A DNA stretch of 64,000 bases from Frateuria hangzhouensis (lineage in GTDB: Bacteria > Pseudomonadota > Gammaproteobacteria > Xanthomonadales > Rhodanobacteraceae). The stretch is from contig NZ_JAPMIU010000001.1 in NCBI RefSeq assembly GCF_026410505.1, forward strand, positions 62,001-126,000, in the 5' to 3' direction. The notes below the pieces were generated by a model. That model worked only from the letters and a program-made list of their open reading frames with translations. It did no database searches and was not told the origin of the DNA. Shown here in pieces: positions 37,895-46,883 of this stretch (positions are counted from its first letter, which is position 1; the number at the start of each line of letters is the position of its first letter). Made by a program: the position numbers and the translations under genes.

Positions 37895-38596
37895 ATGATC
37901 GAACGCAGGCCCTTTGACACCCTTGGCGGCGCCAACCACGGCTGGCTCGACGCCAGGCACCATTTCTCCTTCGCCAGCTACCACGACCCGGCGCGGATGG
38001 GCTGGGGCGCGCTGCGCGTGTGGAACGACGACACCATCGCCGCGCGCAGCGGCTTCCCGCCGCATCCGCACGCGGACATGGAGATCATCACCTACGTGCG
38101 CGAGGGGGCGATCAGCCACCGCGACAGCCTCGGTAACGAAGGCCGCACCGCGGCAGGTGACGTTCAGGTCATGAGCGCGGGCACGGGCATCACTCACGCC
38201 GAGTACAACCTGGAGCCCGACACCACGCGCATCTTCCAGATCTGGATCATTCCGGACCACCAGGGCGACGCGCCCGCCTGGGGTGCGCGACCGTTCCCGA
38301 CTGGCGACCGCGCCGGCCGCTTCGTGCCGCTGGCCAGTGGCTTTCCCGATGACGCCGACGCCCTGCCGTTGCGTACCCGCGCCCGCGTGCTGGGTGCCAC
38401 CCTGCGGGCCGGCGAGCAAGCCGACTATGTGCTGGATGCGGGCCGCTATGCCTACCTGGTGCCGTCCACGGGCGTAGTCGAACTCAACGGCACGCGCCTG
38501 GAGGCACGCGATGGCGCCGCGATCCGCGACGAAACCGCCTTGCGGATCATGGCGATCGAGGATGCCGAGCTGGTGCTGGTCGACGTGCCGGCCTGA
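37895..38596 (+). CDS. Pirin family protein
   Basis: 233 residues. Pirin bicupin signature: HHFSFASYHDPARMGWGALRVWNDD, then FPPHPHADMEIITYVREGAISHRDS and VMSAGTGITHAEYN. The three His and one Glu of the N-terminal cupin that bind the metal are HPHADME and ITHAE. Bacterial pirins such as YhhW can have quercetinase activity, otherwise the role is unclear. A CAGGAGA site precedes the ATG at 37895, which is preferred over the Met at 37874. First of three plus-strand genes without evident functional link. Confidence 0.92.
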   Translation: MIERRPFDTLGGANHGWLDARHHFSFASYHDPARMGWGALRVWNDDTIAARSGFPPHPHADMEIITYVREGAISHRDSLGNEGRTAAGDVQVMSAGTGITHAEYNLEPDTTRIFQIWIIPDHQGDAPAWGARPFPTGDRAGRFVPLASGFPDDADALPLRTRARVLGATLRAGEQADYVLDAGRYAYLVPSTGVVELNGTRLEARDGAAIRDETALRIMAIEDAELVLVDVPA

Positions 38597-38654
38597 CGCA
38601 ACGCCACGCACACGCGGGCCGTCGTAGCGTGCGGATCCCCGGAGGATCCCAGCG

Positions 38655-39539
38655 ATGCCCCAGCCAACCGGACGCCCGCGCGACATCGGCACGGAAGACC
38701 CGAACGAAGCCGATGCGCGCGACGGCTTTTCGCTCTCGCGCGAGGAGCGCGGTGATGTCGAACACAAACGCCCTCCGCGCGTGGCGGTGCTGCACGAAAC
38801 CATCCGGCTGGAAGGCGAAGAGGAGCTCAGCCGCGGCATCCTGGCGCTGAGCCTTTCCGCGTTGGCGGCGGGGCTGTCGATGGGGTTCTCGATGTTGGCG
38901 CGTGGCCTGCTGCATCGCCACCTGGAAGGTATCCCGGGCGCGTTCCTGATCGAGAGCCTGGGTTACCCGTTCGGCTTCCTGGTGGTGATCCTGGCACGCC
39001 AGCAGCTGTTCACCGAAAACACCCTGACCGCGGTGCTGCCGCTGATGACTCATCCGAACCTGCGCAAGCTCGGTTCGCTGCTGCGGCTGTGGTCGGTGGT
39101 GTTCGCCGGCAACCTGGTCGGCACGGCGCTGTTCGCCTACGGCATCCTGCACATGCGGCTGTTTGACGAACCCACGCGACTTGCGCTGCTGGGCATCGGC
39201 CACGAGGTGATGGCCAACACGCCTTTGCAGATGTTCACCAAGGGCATCGCCGCCGGCTGGCTGATCGCCACCATGGTCTGGCTGATGCCGGCCGCGGAGC
39301 ACGCGAAGATCACCGTGATCGTGCTCACTACCTACCTGATCGCGCTGGGCGGCTTCACCCACATCATCGTCGGCTCGGTGGAAACCCTTTACCTGGTGTT
39401 CGCCGGCAGCCTTCCCTTCAGCGTCTTCGTCATGCACTTCGGGCTGCCGACGCTGGCCGGCAACATCGTCGGCGGCAGCTGCATCTTCGCCCTGATCAGC
39501 CACGCGCAGGTGCGCGGCGACGAGGCCGATGAAGATTGA
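38655..39539 (+). CDS. Formate/nitrite transporter family protein (YfdC-like)
   Basis: 294 residues. A hydrophilic N-terminus of about 65 residues (EERGDVEHKRPPRVAVLHETIRLEGEEELSRG) is followed by six membrane helices of the FNT fold, including GLSMGFSMLARGLLH, GYPFGFLVVILARQQLFTENTLT and AGGFTHIIVGSVE-type repeat-loop motifs. FNT channels pass small monovalent anions such as formate, nitrite or hydrosulfide. The extended N-terminus is typical of the YfdC subgroup, whose substrate is unknown. Confidence 0.9.
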   Translation: MPQPTGRPRDIGTEDPNEADARDGFSLSREERGDVEHKRPPRVAVLHETIRLEGEEELSRGILALSLSALAAGLSMGFSMLARGLLHRHLEGIPGAFLIESLGYPFGFLVVILARQQLFTENTLTAVLPLMTHPNLRKLGSLLRLWSVVFAGNLVGTALFAYGILHMRLFDEPTRLALLGIGHEVMANTPLQMFTKGIAAGWLIATMVWLMPAAEHAKITVIVLTTYLIALGGFTHIIVGSVETLYLVFAGSLPFSVFVMHFGLPTLAGNIVGGSCIFALISHAQVRGDEADED

Positions 39540-39569
39540 GGCGCAAGATCCGGAGGGCCGGCGAGAACG

Positions 39570-40325
39570 ATGCGGTCCAGACTCGCGCCCATGACTGCAC
39601 ATCCCTCGCGTGACGAAATCCCGGCCGCCGCATTTCAGGCCGTGGACTGGCCCTCTATCCATGGCGCGCTCGACGCATACGGCCACGCCGAAATCCCGGG
39701 CCTGCTGGCGCCCGGGACGTGCCGGGAACTGGTCGCGCTCTATCCGCGGCCGCAGCACTTTCGCAGCCGGGTGGTGATGGCCAGGCACGGTTTCGGCCGC
39801 GGCGAGTACCAGTACTTCAGCTATCCCTTGCCGGCGCCGGTCGATGCCCTGCGGACAGCCGTCTATCCGCAGCTGGCGCCATTGGCCAATCGCTGGAACG
39901 AGGCGATGGGCATCGAAACGCGCTTTCCGGCGACGCATGCACAATTCCTCGCACGCTGCCATGCGGCGGGCCAGGCCCGCCCCACGCCACTGTTGCTGCG
40001 CTACGAGGCCGGCGACTACAACTGCCTGCACCAGGACCTGTATGGCGAACACGTGTTCCCGCTGCAGTTGGCGATCCTGCTGTCCGCGCCCGGCACCGAT
40101 TTCACCGGCGGCGAGTTCGTGCTGACCGAACAACGCCCGCGCATGCAATCGCGTGCCGAGGTGGTGCCACTGGCCATGGGCGATGCCGTGATCTTCGCCG
40201 TGAGCCAACGCCCGGTGCGTGGCGCCCGCGGCTGCTACCGGGTGAACCTGCGCCATGGCGTGAGCCGCCTGCGCCGCGGCTGCCGCCACACGCTCGGCAT
40301 CATCTTCCACGACGCCAGCGCATAG
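39570..40325 (+). CDS. 2OG-Fe(II) oxygenase superfamily protein
   Basis: 251 residues. The iron ligands are visible as H-x-D in NCLHQDLYGEHVFPLQ and the distal His near the C-terminus in RVNLRHGVSRLRRGCRHTLG, with an Arg a few residues on for 2-oxoglutarate. PLQLAILLSAPGTDFTGGEFVLTEQ is the family's core sheet. The protein resembles a proteobacterial subfamily (oxygenase-NA type) of unknown substrate. GGAGGG lies about 13 bp before the ATG at 39570. A second ATG at 39591 has no ribosome site. Its 31-bp distance from the FNT gene suggests an operon. Confidence 0.82.
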   Translation: MRSRLAPMTAHPSRDEIPAAAFQAVDWPSIHGALDAYGHAEIPGLLAPGTCRELVALYPRPQHFRSRVVMARHGFGRGEYQYFSYPLPAPVDALRTAVYPQLAPLANRWNEAMGIETRFPATHAQFLARCHAAGQARPTPLLLRYEAGDYNCLHQDLYGEHVFPLQLAILLSAPGTDFTGGEFVLTEQRPRMQSRAEVVPLAMGDAVIFAVSQRPVRGARGCYRVNLRHGVSRLRRGCRHTLGIIFHDASA

Positions 40326-40903
40326 CCTGCCGCGCCGCCGCCTTTTCCGCGTCGTTCTGTCCGCATCGTTCACACAAGCGCCTGCGGGTCTTTCGTCGGA
40401 AGTGACGCCCGCAAGCCCGACGAAACGTCGCGTCTCATCGGCTCCGCAACACTCTTCACCTGCCCGCCACGGACGCTGGATGAACGTACGCCGATTGTGA
40501 ACCCGCGTCGGCACGGCACTTGCCAGCGCGCGCCACCGCCACTAACCTCCCGCCGACTTCGACGATGCCCATTGCCCACGGGTATCTGCACGCGACGAAC
40601 CGGAGGGGTCCGGATCGGCGCGACCCGGCAGCCCACCGCCGGATGGAACAACCGCCCCGCGCGGAACAATCAAGGCAGCAGCCGCAATAGGCCGACAGCA
40701 TCGGTCGCGATTCGCAGTGCGCGCCAAGTCTTTAGCCGGCTCCGGACAGCCGGCCGAACGCCACAATCCCGTGGCACAGCGTCACGACTCCTGTTTCGGT
40801 CGTGGCTATCAATCCAGGTGGTAACGGCCTGCCCGCCCGTCCACCGCAACGGCGCACGAGATGGAGTTTTCATCCCGCGCGTACAGCACGTTGGAGGCAG
40901 ACA
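40326..40903. other. Gene-free stretch of about 580 bp
   Basis: Both strands contain only short Arg/Pro/Ser-rich open frames, which look like non-coding translation of GC-rich DNA. No terminator, tRNA or repeat is evident to the eye. The 3' part probably holds the promoter of the SleB-like gene. An unannotated small RNA or a decayed gene is possible. Confidence 0.5.
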
Positions 40904-41338
40904 ATGAAACTTTCCATGCTGTTGTGGCTGACGTCCGTCCTGCCCCAGCCGATCGCCGACCAGGCCTGCCTGGCCACGACGGTGTACCTGGAGGCGCGCA
41001 GCGAGTCGACCATCGGTCAGCTCGCCGTGGCGGAAGTCGCGCTGCGCCGCCGCGAACGCGGCCGCTGGGGCAACACCGTGTGCAAGGTGGTGGCCGCGCC
41101 GCACCAGTTTGCCATCACGGCGACGCCCGGTTCCTACGAGATCGCCAACTTCAAGGCCTTCACCAAGGCCTGGAAGATCGCCGGCTACTCGATGGAAAAC
41201 TGGTCGCTGCCCGTCGCGCAACGTCAGTTGCTGGTGCCGCACGCCGATCATTTCGCCACCGTGGCGATCGCGCCGACCTGGTCGCTCAACCAGACCAGCA
41301 CCACCATCGGCGAACACCGCTTCTACGCGGTCAACTGA
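40904..41338 (+). CDS. Cell wall hydrolase, SleB-like family
   Basis: 144 residues. A short N-terminal export-like segment (MKLSMLLWLTSVLPQPIA) precedes the hydrolase-2 core: CLATTVYLEARSESTIGQLAVAEVALRRRERG, in which Glu of LEAR is the expected catalytic acid, followed by CKVVAAPHQFAITATPG and an Ala/Trp-rich end. The family contains SleB and CwlJ lytic transglycosylases that act on peptidoglycan. The ATG at 40904 is set by a GGAGG site 7 bp upstream. A hairpin terminator follows. Two lipoprotein genes on the opposite strand lie just beyond. Confidence 0.87.
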   Translation: MKLSMLLWLTSVLPQPIADQACLATTVYLEARSESTIGQLAVAEVALRRRERGRWGNTVCKVVAAPHQFAITATPGSYEIANFKAFTKAWKIAGYSMENWSLPVAQRQLLVPHADHFATVAIAPTWSLNQTSTTIGEHRFYAVN

Positions 41339-41356
41339 ACCGCATGCTTTCGGCAG

Positions 41357-41390
41357 CAAAAAGGCCCTCGCAAGAGGGCCTTTCTTTTTG
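41357..41390 (+). terminator. Rho-independent terminator
   Basis: AAAAAGGCCCTCGCAAGAGG followed by GCCTTTCTTTTT. A 7-8 bp GC stem (AGGCCCTC/GAGGGCCT) with a short loop and T-run, after the SleB-like gene. The A-run on the other side also allows it to serve the convergent lipoprotein gene. Confidence 0.9.
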
Positions 41391-41418
41391 GGCGTATGGA
41401 AGTATGGACGTCTGAACG

Positions 41419-41904
41419 TTACATGCCGTAAACGTGGTCGCCGCGCACCTGTGCATAGTCGCCGACGCGAAGGCCGGGATCTTCCTTCTGTGTCACCGTG
41501 GCGTACTGGCCATTGTCCAGACGCACCGTGATGCGCCAGGCCGGCGCCTCGCCATTGCCGCTGCGCTTGCCGACCTGGTTGCCGACCACGCCGCCGGCCA
41601 CCGCGCCCGCCACTGTCGCCGCCTTGCGCCCGTCGCCCTTGCCCACCTGGTTGCCAAGCACGCCGCCGGCGACCGCACCGATCACCGCGCCGAGCGTGCC
41701 GTGGCCTTCGTCCTGCACGTAGACTTGTTCGACGCTCTGCACCACGCCGCAGGTCTGGCAGCGTGAGGCGCCGTAGCTGGAGTTCTGGTAGCCACCATTG
41801 TTGTAGCCACCATTGTTGCCGGGCCCCGTGGCGCAGCCGGCGAGCGCGAGGCTGCCCGCCAGCGCGGTGGCCAGGGCAAAGTTGCGGGATCGGTTGATCA
41901 TCAT
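41419..41904 (-). CDS. Glycine-zipper outer-membrane lipoprotein (SlyB/17-kDa-antigen-like)
   Basis: 161 residues. Lipobox LAGC at the end of the signal (ALAGSLALAGCATG), a Gly/Asn/Tyr-rich spacer (NNGGYNNGGYQNSSYG), a CQTCG pair, and two glycine-zipper helices (GTLGAVIGAVAGGVLGNQVG and AATVAGAVAGGVVGNQVG). The C-terminal part (WRITVRLDNGQYATVTQKEDPGLRVGDYAQVRG) is the small beta domain of this family. Membrane-spanning lipoprotein, role in envelope stability inferred. GAGGAG precedes the ATG at 41904. Confidence 0.9.
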   Translation of the reverse strand: MMINRSRNFALATALAGSLALAGCATGPGNNGGYNNGGYQNSSYGASRCQTCGVVQSVEQVYVQDEGHGTLGAVIGAVAGGVLGNQVGKGDGRKAATVAGAVAGGVVGNQVGKRSGNGEAPAWRITVRLDNGQYATVTQKEDPGLRVGDYAQVRGDHVYGM

Positions 41905-41980
41905 GGCGCGACTCCTCGTGGGTGTGGGTCGGATGATCGCAAGCGGTCCGTCCATGGACCGCGTAGACCGCGTCAGTGGA

Positions 41981-42574
41981 TCAATGCGCGTCCGAAACGG
42001 AAACGACGCCCTCCTGCACCTGGACGCGGTCGCCCGGGTCGTGGTCCATGCGCACCGTGCGGGTAACGCCGTTGTACTCGTAGCGCACGTTGTAGCCGAC
42101 CACCTTGGTGCTGCTGTCGTTCACCGTTTCGCACTTGCGCACGGTTTCGGTGGTGACGTTGGCGGTCTGGCGCTTCTCCTGGATCTTCTTGCCCGCGTAG
42201 CCGCCGGCCACCGCGCCGGCCACCGTGGCCAGGGTCTTGCCCTTGCCACCGCCGACCTGATGGCCGAGCAGACCGCCGGCCACCGCGCCGATCGCCGTGC
42301 CGGCGATCTGGTGCTGGTCCTTCGGCGGCTCGCTGTGCGTGACCGCCTCGTCATGGCAGACCTGGCGCGGATTGTTCACCGTCTTGCGCACGGGATCGAC
42401 ACTCACCACGCGCGCATACTTGGCGCCGGCATCGCCAGCGGCACCGGCTTCGGCGCTGGACGAGCCGTTGGCCAGGCCCGCATCGGCGCTGGCGTCGCGG
42501 TTGCAAGCCGAAATGCCCATCGCGAGCGCTGCCGCGATACCCACCTGAAGCGCATTGACCATCAACCTGTTCAT
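41981..42574 (-). CDS. Second glycine-zipper lipoprotein, SlyB-like
   Basis: 197 residues. The N-terminal signal ends in a lipobox-like MGISAC. A linker (SSSAEAGAAGDAGAKYARVVS) is followed by a KTVNNPRQVCHDEAV segment and glycine zippers (IAGTAIGAVAGGLLGHQVGG and LATVAGAVAGGYAGKKIQEKRQ), and a C-terminal beta domain (VGYNVRYEYNGVTRTVRMDHDPGDRVQVQEG). The ATG at 42574 has AAGGAG 9 nt upstream, which rules out the ATG at 42583. It sits upstream of the first zipper lipoprotein on the same strand, so the two may be a diverged duplicate pair. Confidence 0.9.
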   Translation of the reverse strand: MNRLMVNALQVGIAAALAMGISACNRDASADAGLANGSSSAEAGAAGDAGAKYARVVSVDPVRKTVNNPRQVCHDEAVTHSEPPKDQHQIAGTAIGAVAGGLLGHQVGGGKGKTLATVAGAVAGGYAGKKIQEKRQTANVTTETVRKCETVNDSSTKVVGYNVRYEYNGVTRTVRMDHDPGDRVQVQEGVVSVSDAH

Positions 42575-42689
42575 GACTTGCATCTCCTTCGTTTTATTGC
42601 GGCGTGGCGACCGCGCCATGCGTTTCGCCATCCATCCGCGGACTATTGAACCTACGACATACTGAATCCGACTTAGACATTTCACCCTA

Positions 42690-43535
42690 ATGCGCAATCC
42701 AGGTGACGAACGCGTGACGGAACACTCATATCCGCCCTCCTCCCAGGCAAGCCCATACCTGATCGACAGCCACGTGCACATCGACGACGCCAGCTTCGAC
42801 GTCGATCGCGGGCAGGTGCTGGACGACGCGGCCGAGGCCGGCGTGCGGCAGATGGTGGTTCCGGGGATCGACGCGGCGAGCTGGCCACGCATCGCCGCCC
42901 TGTGCGAGCGGCACGCCGCGCTCGTTCCCGCCTATGGCCTGCATCCGCTGTTCCTGGCACAGCACAGACCCGAACACCTGGAGCTGCTGCGCGAACGCCT
43001 CGGCCAAGGCACCGCCGTCGCACTGGGCGAGATCGGGCTGGACTTCTACGTACCGGAGCTCGATCGCGACCAACAGCAATACTACTTCGAAACGCAGTTG
43101 CAACTGGCCCTGGAATTCGATCTTCCGGTCATCGTCCATGCCCGTCGCGCAGTGGAAGAGGTGGCACTGGCGCTGCGCGGAATGCCCGGCCTGCGCGGCG
43201 TGGTACACAGCTTCGCCGGTAGCGAACAACAGGCCGAGCGGCTTTACGAAATGGATTTCATGCTTGGCATCGGCGGCCCGATCACCTACCCGCGCGCCAA
43301 ACGCCTGCGCCGCCTCGTCGCCACCATGCCGATCGAACATCTGCTGCTGGAAACCGACGCGCCCGACCAGCCCAACGCAGGGCATCAGGGCGCGCGCAAC
43401 GAGCCGGCGCGCATGCTTGAGACGCTGCAGGCCATCGCCGAACTGCGCGGCGAATCGCCCGAGGCGATCGCCGCCGCCACCACGGCAAACGCCCGCCGCC
43501 TGTTCGGCCTGCGGACACCCGCGCCCGCTCCGTAA
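42690..43535 (+). CDS. TatD family metal-dependent nuclease
   Basis: About 281 residues. Amidohydrolase-like TIM barrel with metal ligands: LIDSHVHIDD near residue 25, the GEIGLDFY loop, VIVHARRAVEEV, VHSFAGS and the Asp in LLLETDAPDQPN. TatD proteins are Mg2+-dependent 3'-5' exonucleases involved in DNA repair after oxidative damage. The ATG at 42690 is the longest start, but a GTG at 42714 has an AGGTGA site 7 bp upstream and gives a more typical N-terminus. Stands between the lipoproteins and the MarR operon. Confidence 0.93.
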   Translation: MRNPGDERVTEHSYPPSSQASPYLIDSHVHIDDASFDVDRGQVLDDAAEAGVRQMVVPGIDAASWPRIAALCERHAALVPAYGLHPLFLAQHRPEHLELLRERLGQGTAVALGEIGLDFYVPELDRDQQQYYFETQLQLALEFDLPVIVHARRAVEEVALALRGMPGLRGVVHSFAGSEQQAERLYEMDFMLGIGGPITYPRAKRLRRLVATMPIEHLLLETDAPDQPNAGHQGARNEPARMLETLQAIAELRGESPEAIAAATTANARRLFGLRTPAPAP

Positions 43536-43632
43536 AGCGCCCACAGGCAGGACCGTGTGGCCGGCTCATGTCGCAGGTCTTGGCCAGAATCCCCGTATGC
43601 GCGGCAGCACTTGCCTGCCTTGGGCGTACGCG

Positions 43633-43668
43633 ATATTTTGGTTCACTGGTGAAATATGAGCTGGTGAA
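43633..43668 (+). promoter_or_regulatory. Palindromic operator candidate upstream of marR
   Basis: ATATTT at 43633-43638 and AAATAT at 43652-43657 form an inverted repeat around TTCACTGGTGAA, itself near-palindromic. GGTGAAAT occurs again just before the marR start. The AT-richness and symmetry fit a MarR-type dimer site that would overlap the promoter and allow autoregulation of the efflux operon. Confidence 0.5.
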
Positions 43669-44205
43669 ATGGCGCACCTGGGCGACTGCATCGGAATGAT
43701 GGACCAGGGGATCGAACAGGTGAGCCTGTCCATCCCCGGCATGCCTGCGGCGGAAGCCAGGCTCACCCGCCTCCTGTTGATGGTCGCGCATCGCGTGGAC
43801 GAGATACTGGAAGGCGAGTTGAAGCCGCACCGCATCAACCACAGCGATTTCCTCACCATGATGTTCCTGTACAGCCGTCCGGAGGGCGCATCGACGCCCG
43901 GCGAGCTGTGCGAGTTCACCTCGCTTGGCGCCACCAACATGACCCGGATCGCCAACGCGCTGGTCGAGCGGGGTCTGATCAAGCGCGGCCCGAGCGACCA
44001 GGACCGGCGGCGGGTGGAGATCCGTATCACGCCCGCTGGCCGCCGCTTCGTGCAGAAGCTCCTGCCTGGCCTTTTTCCCCCGTGCGGCGCGGCATTCGCC
44101 GGGTTCAGCGAAGCCGACAAGCGCAGCTTCAGCCGCCTGCTGCGCAAGCTCGCCGACAACCTCGACCGCCTGGACGCGGCCCCCGCCCCGAAGGACGCCC
44201 GATGA
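43669..44205 (+). CDS. MarR-family transcriptional regulator of the efflux operon
   Basis: 178 residues. The winged-helix core is SDFLTMMFLYSRPEGASTPGELCEFTSLGATNMTRIANALVERGLIKRGPSDQDRRRVEIRITPAG. The DRRRVEIRIT wing is a hallmark of the MarR/EmrR/SlyA family. It is the first gene of a four-gene unit with an outer-membrane factor, an EmrA-type adaptor and an EmrB-type pump, so it most likely represses them and is released by a toxic ligand. Stop and next start overlap in ATGA. The ribosome site before its own ATG is weak. Confidence 0.9.
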   Translation: MAHLGDCIGMMDQGIEQVSLSIPGMPAAEARLTRLLLMVAHRVDEILEGELKPHRINHSDFLTMMFLYSRPEGASTPGELCEFTSLGATNMTRIANALVERGLIKRGPSDQDRRRVEIRITPAGRRFVQKLLPGLFPPCGAAFAGFSEADKRSFSRLLRKLADNLDRLDAAPAPKDAR

Positions 44206-45683
44206 CCTCTGCCCCGCTTCGCCTTCGCACCCTGCTGGCTGCGGCGACCGCGCTGGCGCTGGCCGCCTGCGCCATGCCGCCGGCGAAACTCGCGCCGCCG
44301 CACCTGCGTGACGACGTGCCGCTTGCCGGCGTCCAGACCACCACCCGCGCCGGATGGCCCGATGCGCAATGGTGGCGCGCCTACGACGACCCGCAACTGG
44401 ACCGGTTGATGGATCGCGCGCTGCGCCAGGCGCCCGATCTCGCATTGGCGCAAAGCCGCGTGCAGAGCGCCGAGCAGTCCGCACGCCTGGCCGCCGCGCA
44501 GATGGGCCTGAACGTCAACGGCAACGCCCAATATTCGCGCCAGCGGATGAGCGAGCACGGGCTGATCCCCAGCCAGTTCCTTGGCTTCACCTGGTACAGC
44601 CAGGCCGACCTCGGCGTGCAACTCAAGTACGACTTCGACTGGTGGGGCAAGAAGCGCGCGACGGTCGAGGCCGCACTCGACCAGGCGCACGCGGCCGAGG
44701 CACAGCGCAGCGCGGCGGCACTGGCACTGCAATATGCCGTGGCCAGCACCTACTTCGGCTGGCAGGCCGACCAGGCACGCCTGGCGCTGGCCGACCAGTC
44801 GCTCGCCGCCCAGCAGCAACTGCTGCACATCGCGCAACTGCGCGTGCGCCAGGGCGTGGACCTGGCCGACACCGTCGAGCAGGCGCAGGCACAGCGGGCC
44901 GGCCTGAAGCAACTGCGCACAGCCATCGAAGGCTCGGCCAAGGTACGGCGCGCGGTGCTGGCTTCGCTGCTGGGGGTGGCACCGGCCGAGCTGCCGCCGC
45001 TGGAGGCGCGTGAATTGCCGGCCGTCGAGCCCGGCCTGCCTGCCAACGCCAGTCTGGACCTGATTGCCCGCCGCCCGGATATCGCCGCCAGCCGCTGGCA
45101 GGTCGAGGCGGCCGTCAAGCAGACCGATGCGGCGCGCGCGCAGTTCTTCCCCGATCTGAGCCTCACCGCGCTGGCCGGGCTGTCCAGCATCGATATGGGC
45201 GAGCTGCTTACGCCCGGCAGCCGCGTCTTCGCGGTGACGCCCGCGCTGCATCTACCGATCTTCGAAGGCGGGGCGCTGGAGGCCAACTACGGCCTGAGCC
45301 GCGCGCAACTGGACAGCGCCGTGGCGCAGTACCGCAGCACGGTGCTGGCCGCCGCGCGCGACGTTTCCACCCAGGCATTGGGCGCCGAGCAACTGGCCGC
45401 CCAGCGCGGGCAGCAAAAGGAGCTGCTCGCCGCCGACCGACGCCTGCTCTCCCATGCCGAGGCGCGCCTGCGCCAGGGCGTGCGCGATGCCCGCGAAAGC
45501 CTGGCCGCGAAGCTGGCCTTGCTGCGGCAGCGCGACGCGGCCATCCAGTTGCATGCGCAGGCGCTGACCACCGACCTGGCGTTGATCAAGGCGCTGGGCG
45601 GCGGCTACCGCAGCCAGCCCCAGCCTGACGTTGCATCTTCTTCCCCTTCCCCTGCCGGAGTCGCCACCGATGAGCGCCACTGA
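44202..45683 (+). CDS. Outer-membrane efflux lipoprotein (NodT/OprM-type)
   Basis: 493 residues. The lipobox LAAC (LLAAATALALAACAMPP) is followed by two OEP/TolC-like repeats with long periplasmic alpha-helices. Typical motifs: WPDAQWWRAYDDPQLDRLMDRAL near the start, SLDLIARRPDIAASRWQVEAA at the boundary of the repeats, and FFPDLSLTALAGL. It would provide the outer-membrane channel for the EmrA/EmrB-type pump encoded next. It overlaps emrA by 14 bp. Confidence 0.94.
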   Translation: MTSAPLRLRTLLAAATALALAACAMPPAKLAPPHLRDDVPLAGVQTTTRAGWPDAQWWRAYDDPQLDRLMDRALRQAPDLALAQSRVQSAEQSARLAAAQMGLNVNGNAQYSRQRMSEHGLIPSQFLGFTWYSQADLGVQLKYDFDWWGKKRATVEAALDQAHAAEAQRSAAALALQYAVASTYFGWQADQARLALADQSLAAQQQLLHIAQLRVRQGVDLADTVEQAQAQRAGLKQLRTAIEGSAKVRRAVLASLLGVAPAELPPLEARELPAVEPGLPANASLDLIARRPDIAASRWQVEAAVKQTDAARAQFFPDLSLTALAGLSSIDMGELLTPGSRVFAVTPALHLPIFEGGALEANYGLSRAQLDSAVAQYRSTVLAAARDVSTQALGAEQLAAQRGQQKELLAADRRLLSHAEARLRQGVRDARESLAAKLALLRQRDAAIQLHAQALTTDLALIKALGGGYRSQPQPDVASSSPSPAGVATDERH

Positions 45684-46866
45684 AGCCGACAAGCCCGCCG
45701 AAAACGACAGCGGCCTGGCCGCCAAGAACCCGGCCAAGCGTCGGCGTGCGCTGCTGATCGTGGCGGCGGTGTTCATCCTCGCCGCGCTGATCTGGCTGCT
45801 GCTGTGGCTGTTCGTGTTCTCGACCCGCGAGAAGACCGACAACGCCTACGTCGGCGGTAACCAGGTGACGATTTCCGCGCAGGTGCCCGGCACCGTGGTC
45901 GCCATCATGGCCGACGACACCCAGCGCGTGGAGGCCGGCCAGGTGCTGGTCAAGCTCGATCCGACCGACGCCCAGGTCCGCCTGGCGCAGGCGCGCAGCG
46001 CACTGGCCCAAGCGGTGCGCGGCGTGCGCCAGCAGACCAGCTCGGCTACCGGTGCCGACGCGCAGGTCGCCGCCAGCAAGCTCCAGCTGGCCAAGCTTGA
46101 AGCCGACCTCAAGCGCCACCTGCCGTTGCTCGCCGCCCATGCCGAATCACCGGAAATCGTGCAGCACCTGCGCGACGGCGTGGCGCAGGCGCGCGCCGCG
46201 CTGAATGCGGCCGAGGCGCAGGCCGCCGCCGCACACGCGGCGATCGAAGGCACCGACTTGGCAGAGAATCCCACGGTATTGCAGGCCCGCGCCAACTTTC
46301 GCGCCGCCTGGATCGCGGCCGAGCGCAACGCGATCCTGGCGCCGGTGTCCGGCTATGTCGCACAGCGCAGCGTGCAACTGGGCAACAGCGTGCAGCCCGG
46401 GCAGCAGCTGATGACCGTGGTGCCGCTGCATGACTTGTGGATCGACGCCAACTTCAAGGAAGGCCAGCTCCAGCACATCCGCATCGGCCAGCCGGCGACC
46501 GTCGAGGCCGACATCTACGGCGGCGACGTCGAGTACCACGGCAAGGTCGTCGGTCTGGGCGCCGGCACCGGCAGCGCCTTCTCGCTGCTGCCGGCGCAGA
46601 ACGCCACCGGCAACTGGATCAAGGTGGTGCAACGGGTGCCCGTGCGCATCGCGCTGAGCAACAAGGAGCTGGACAAACATCCGCTGCGCGTCGGCCTGTC
46701 GACCACGGTGACGGTGGACATCACCGACGACCATGGCCGCGTGCTGGCACAGGCGCCGGCGCAGCAGCCGGTGGCCCAGACCGACGTGTACGACCGCATG
46801 ATGGGCAAGGCCGAGCAAGAGGCCCGCCGCGTCATCCAGGCCAACCTGCCCCGCGCAGCCAAGTAA
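45670..46866 (+). CDS. emrA: EmrA-type membrane fusion protein (HlyD family)
   Basis: 398 residues. Short cytosolic N-terminus, one membrane helix (ALLIVAAVFILAALIWLLLWLFVF), the lipoyl half-motif DNAYVGGNQVTISAQVPGTV, a hairpin (ARSALAQAVRGVRQQ to NPTVLQARANFRAAW) and a beta-barrel with NAILAPVSGYVAQRSVQLGNSVQPGQQLMT. It connects the inner-membrane pump to the outer-membrane factor. Starts inside the end of the preceding gene. Confidence 0.94.
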   Translation: MSATEADKPAENDSGLAAKNPAKRRRALLIVAAVFILAALIWLLLWLFVFSTREKTDNAYVGGNQVTISAQVPGTVVAIMADDTQRVEAGQVLVKLDPTDAQVRLAQARSALAQAVRGVRQQTSSATGADAQVAASKLQLAKLEADLKRHLPLLAAHAESPEIVQHLRDGVAQARAALNAAEAQAAAAHAAIEGTDLAENPTVLQARANFRAAWIAAERNAILAPVSGYVAQRSVQLGNSVQPGQQLMTVVPLHDLWIDANFKEGQLQHIRIGQPATVEADIYGGDVEYHGKVVGLGAGTGSAFSLLPAQNATGNWIKVVQRVPVRIALSNKELDKHPLRVGLSTTVTVDITDDHGRVLAQAPAQQPVAQTDVYDRMMGKAEQEARRVIQANLPRAAK

Positions 46867-46883
46867 CCCGAAGGCCCTTCCCC

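Noticed and set aside
40497-40907. 136-codon plus-strand frame before the SleB-like gene
   Set aside because: Rich in Arg, Pro, Thr and Ser without structure or ribosome site; typical of non-coding GC-rich DNA.
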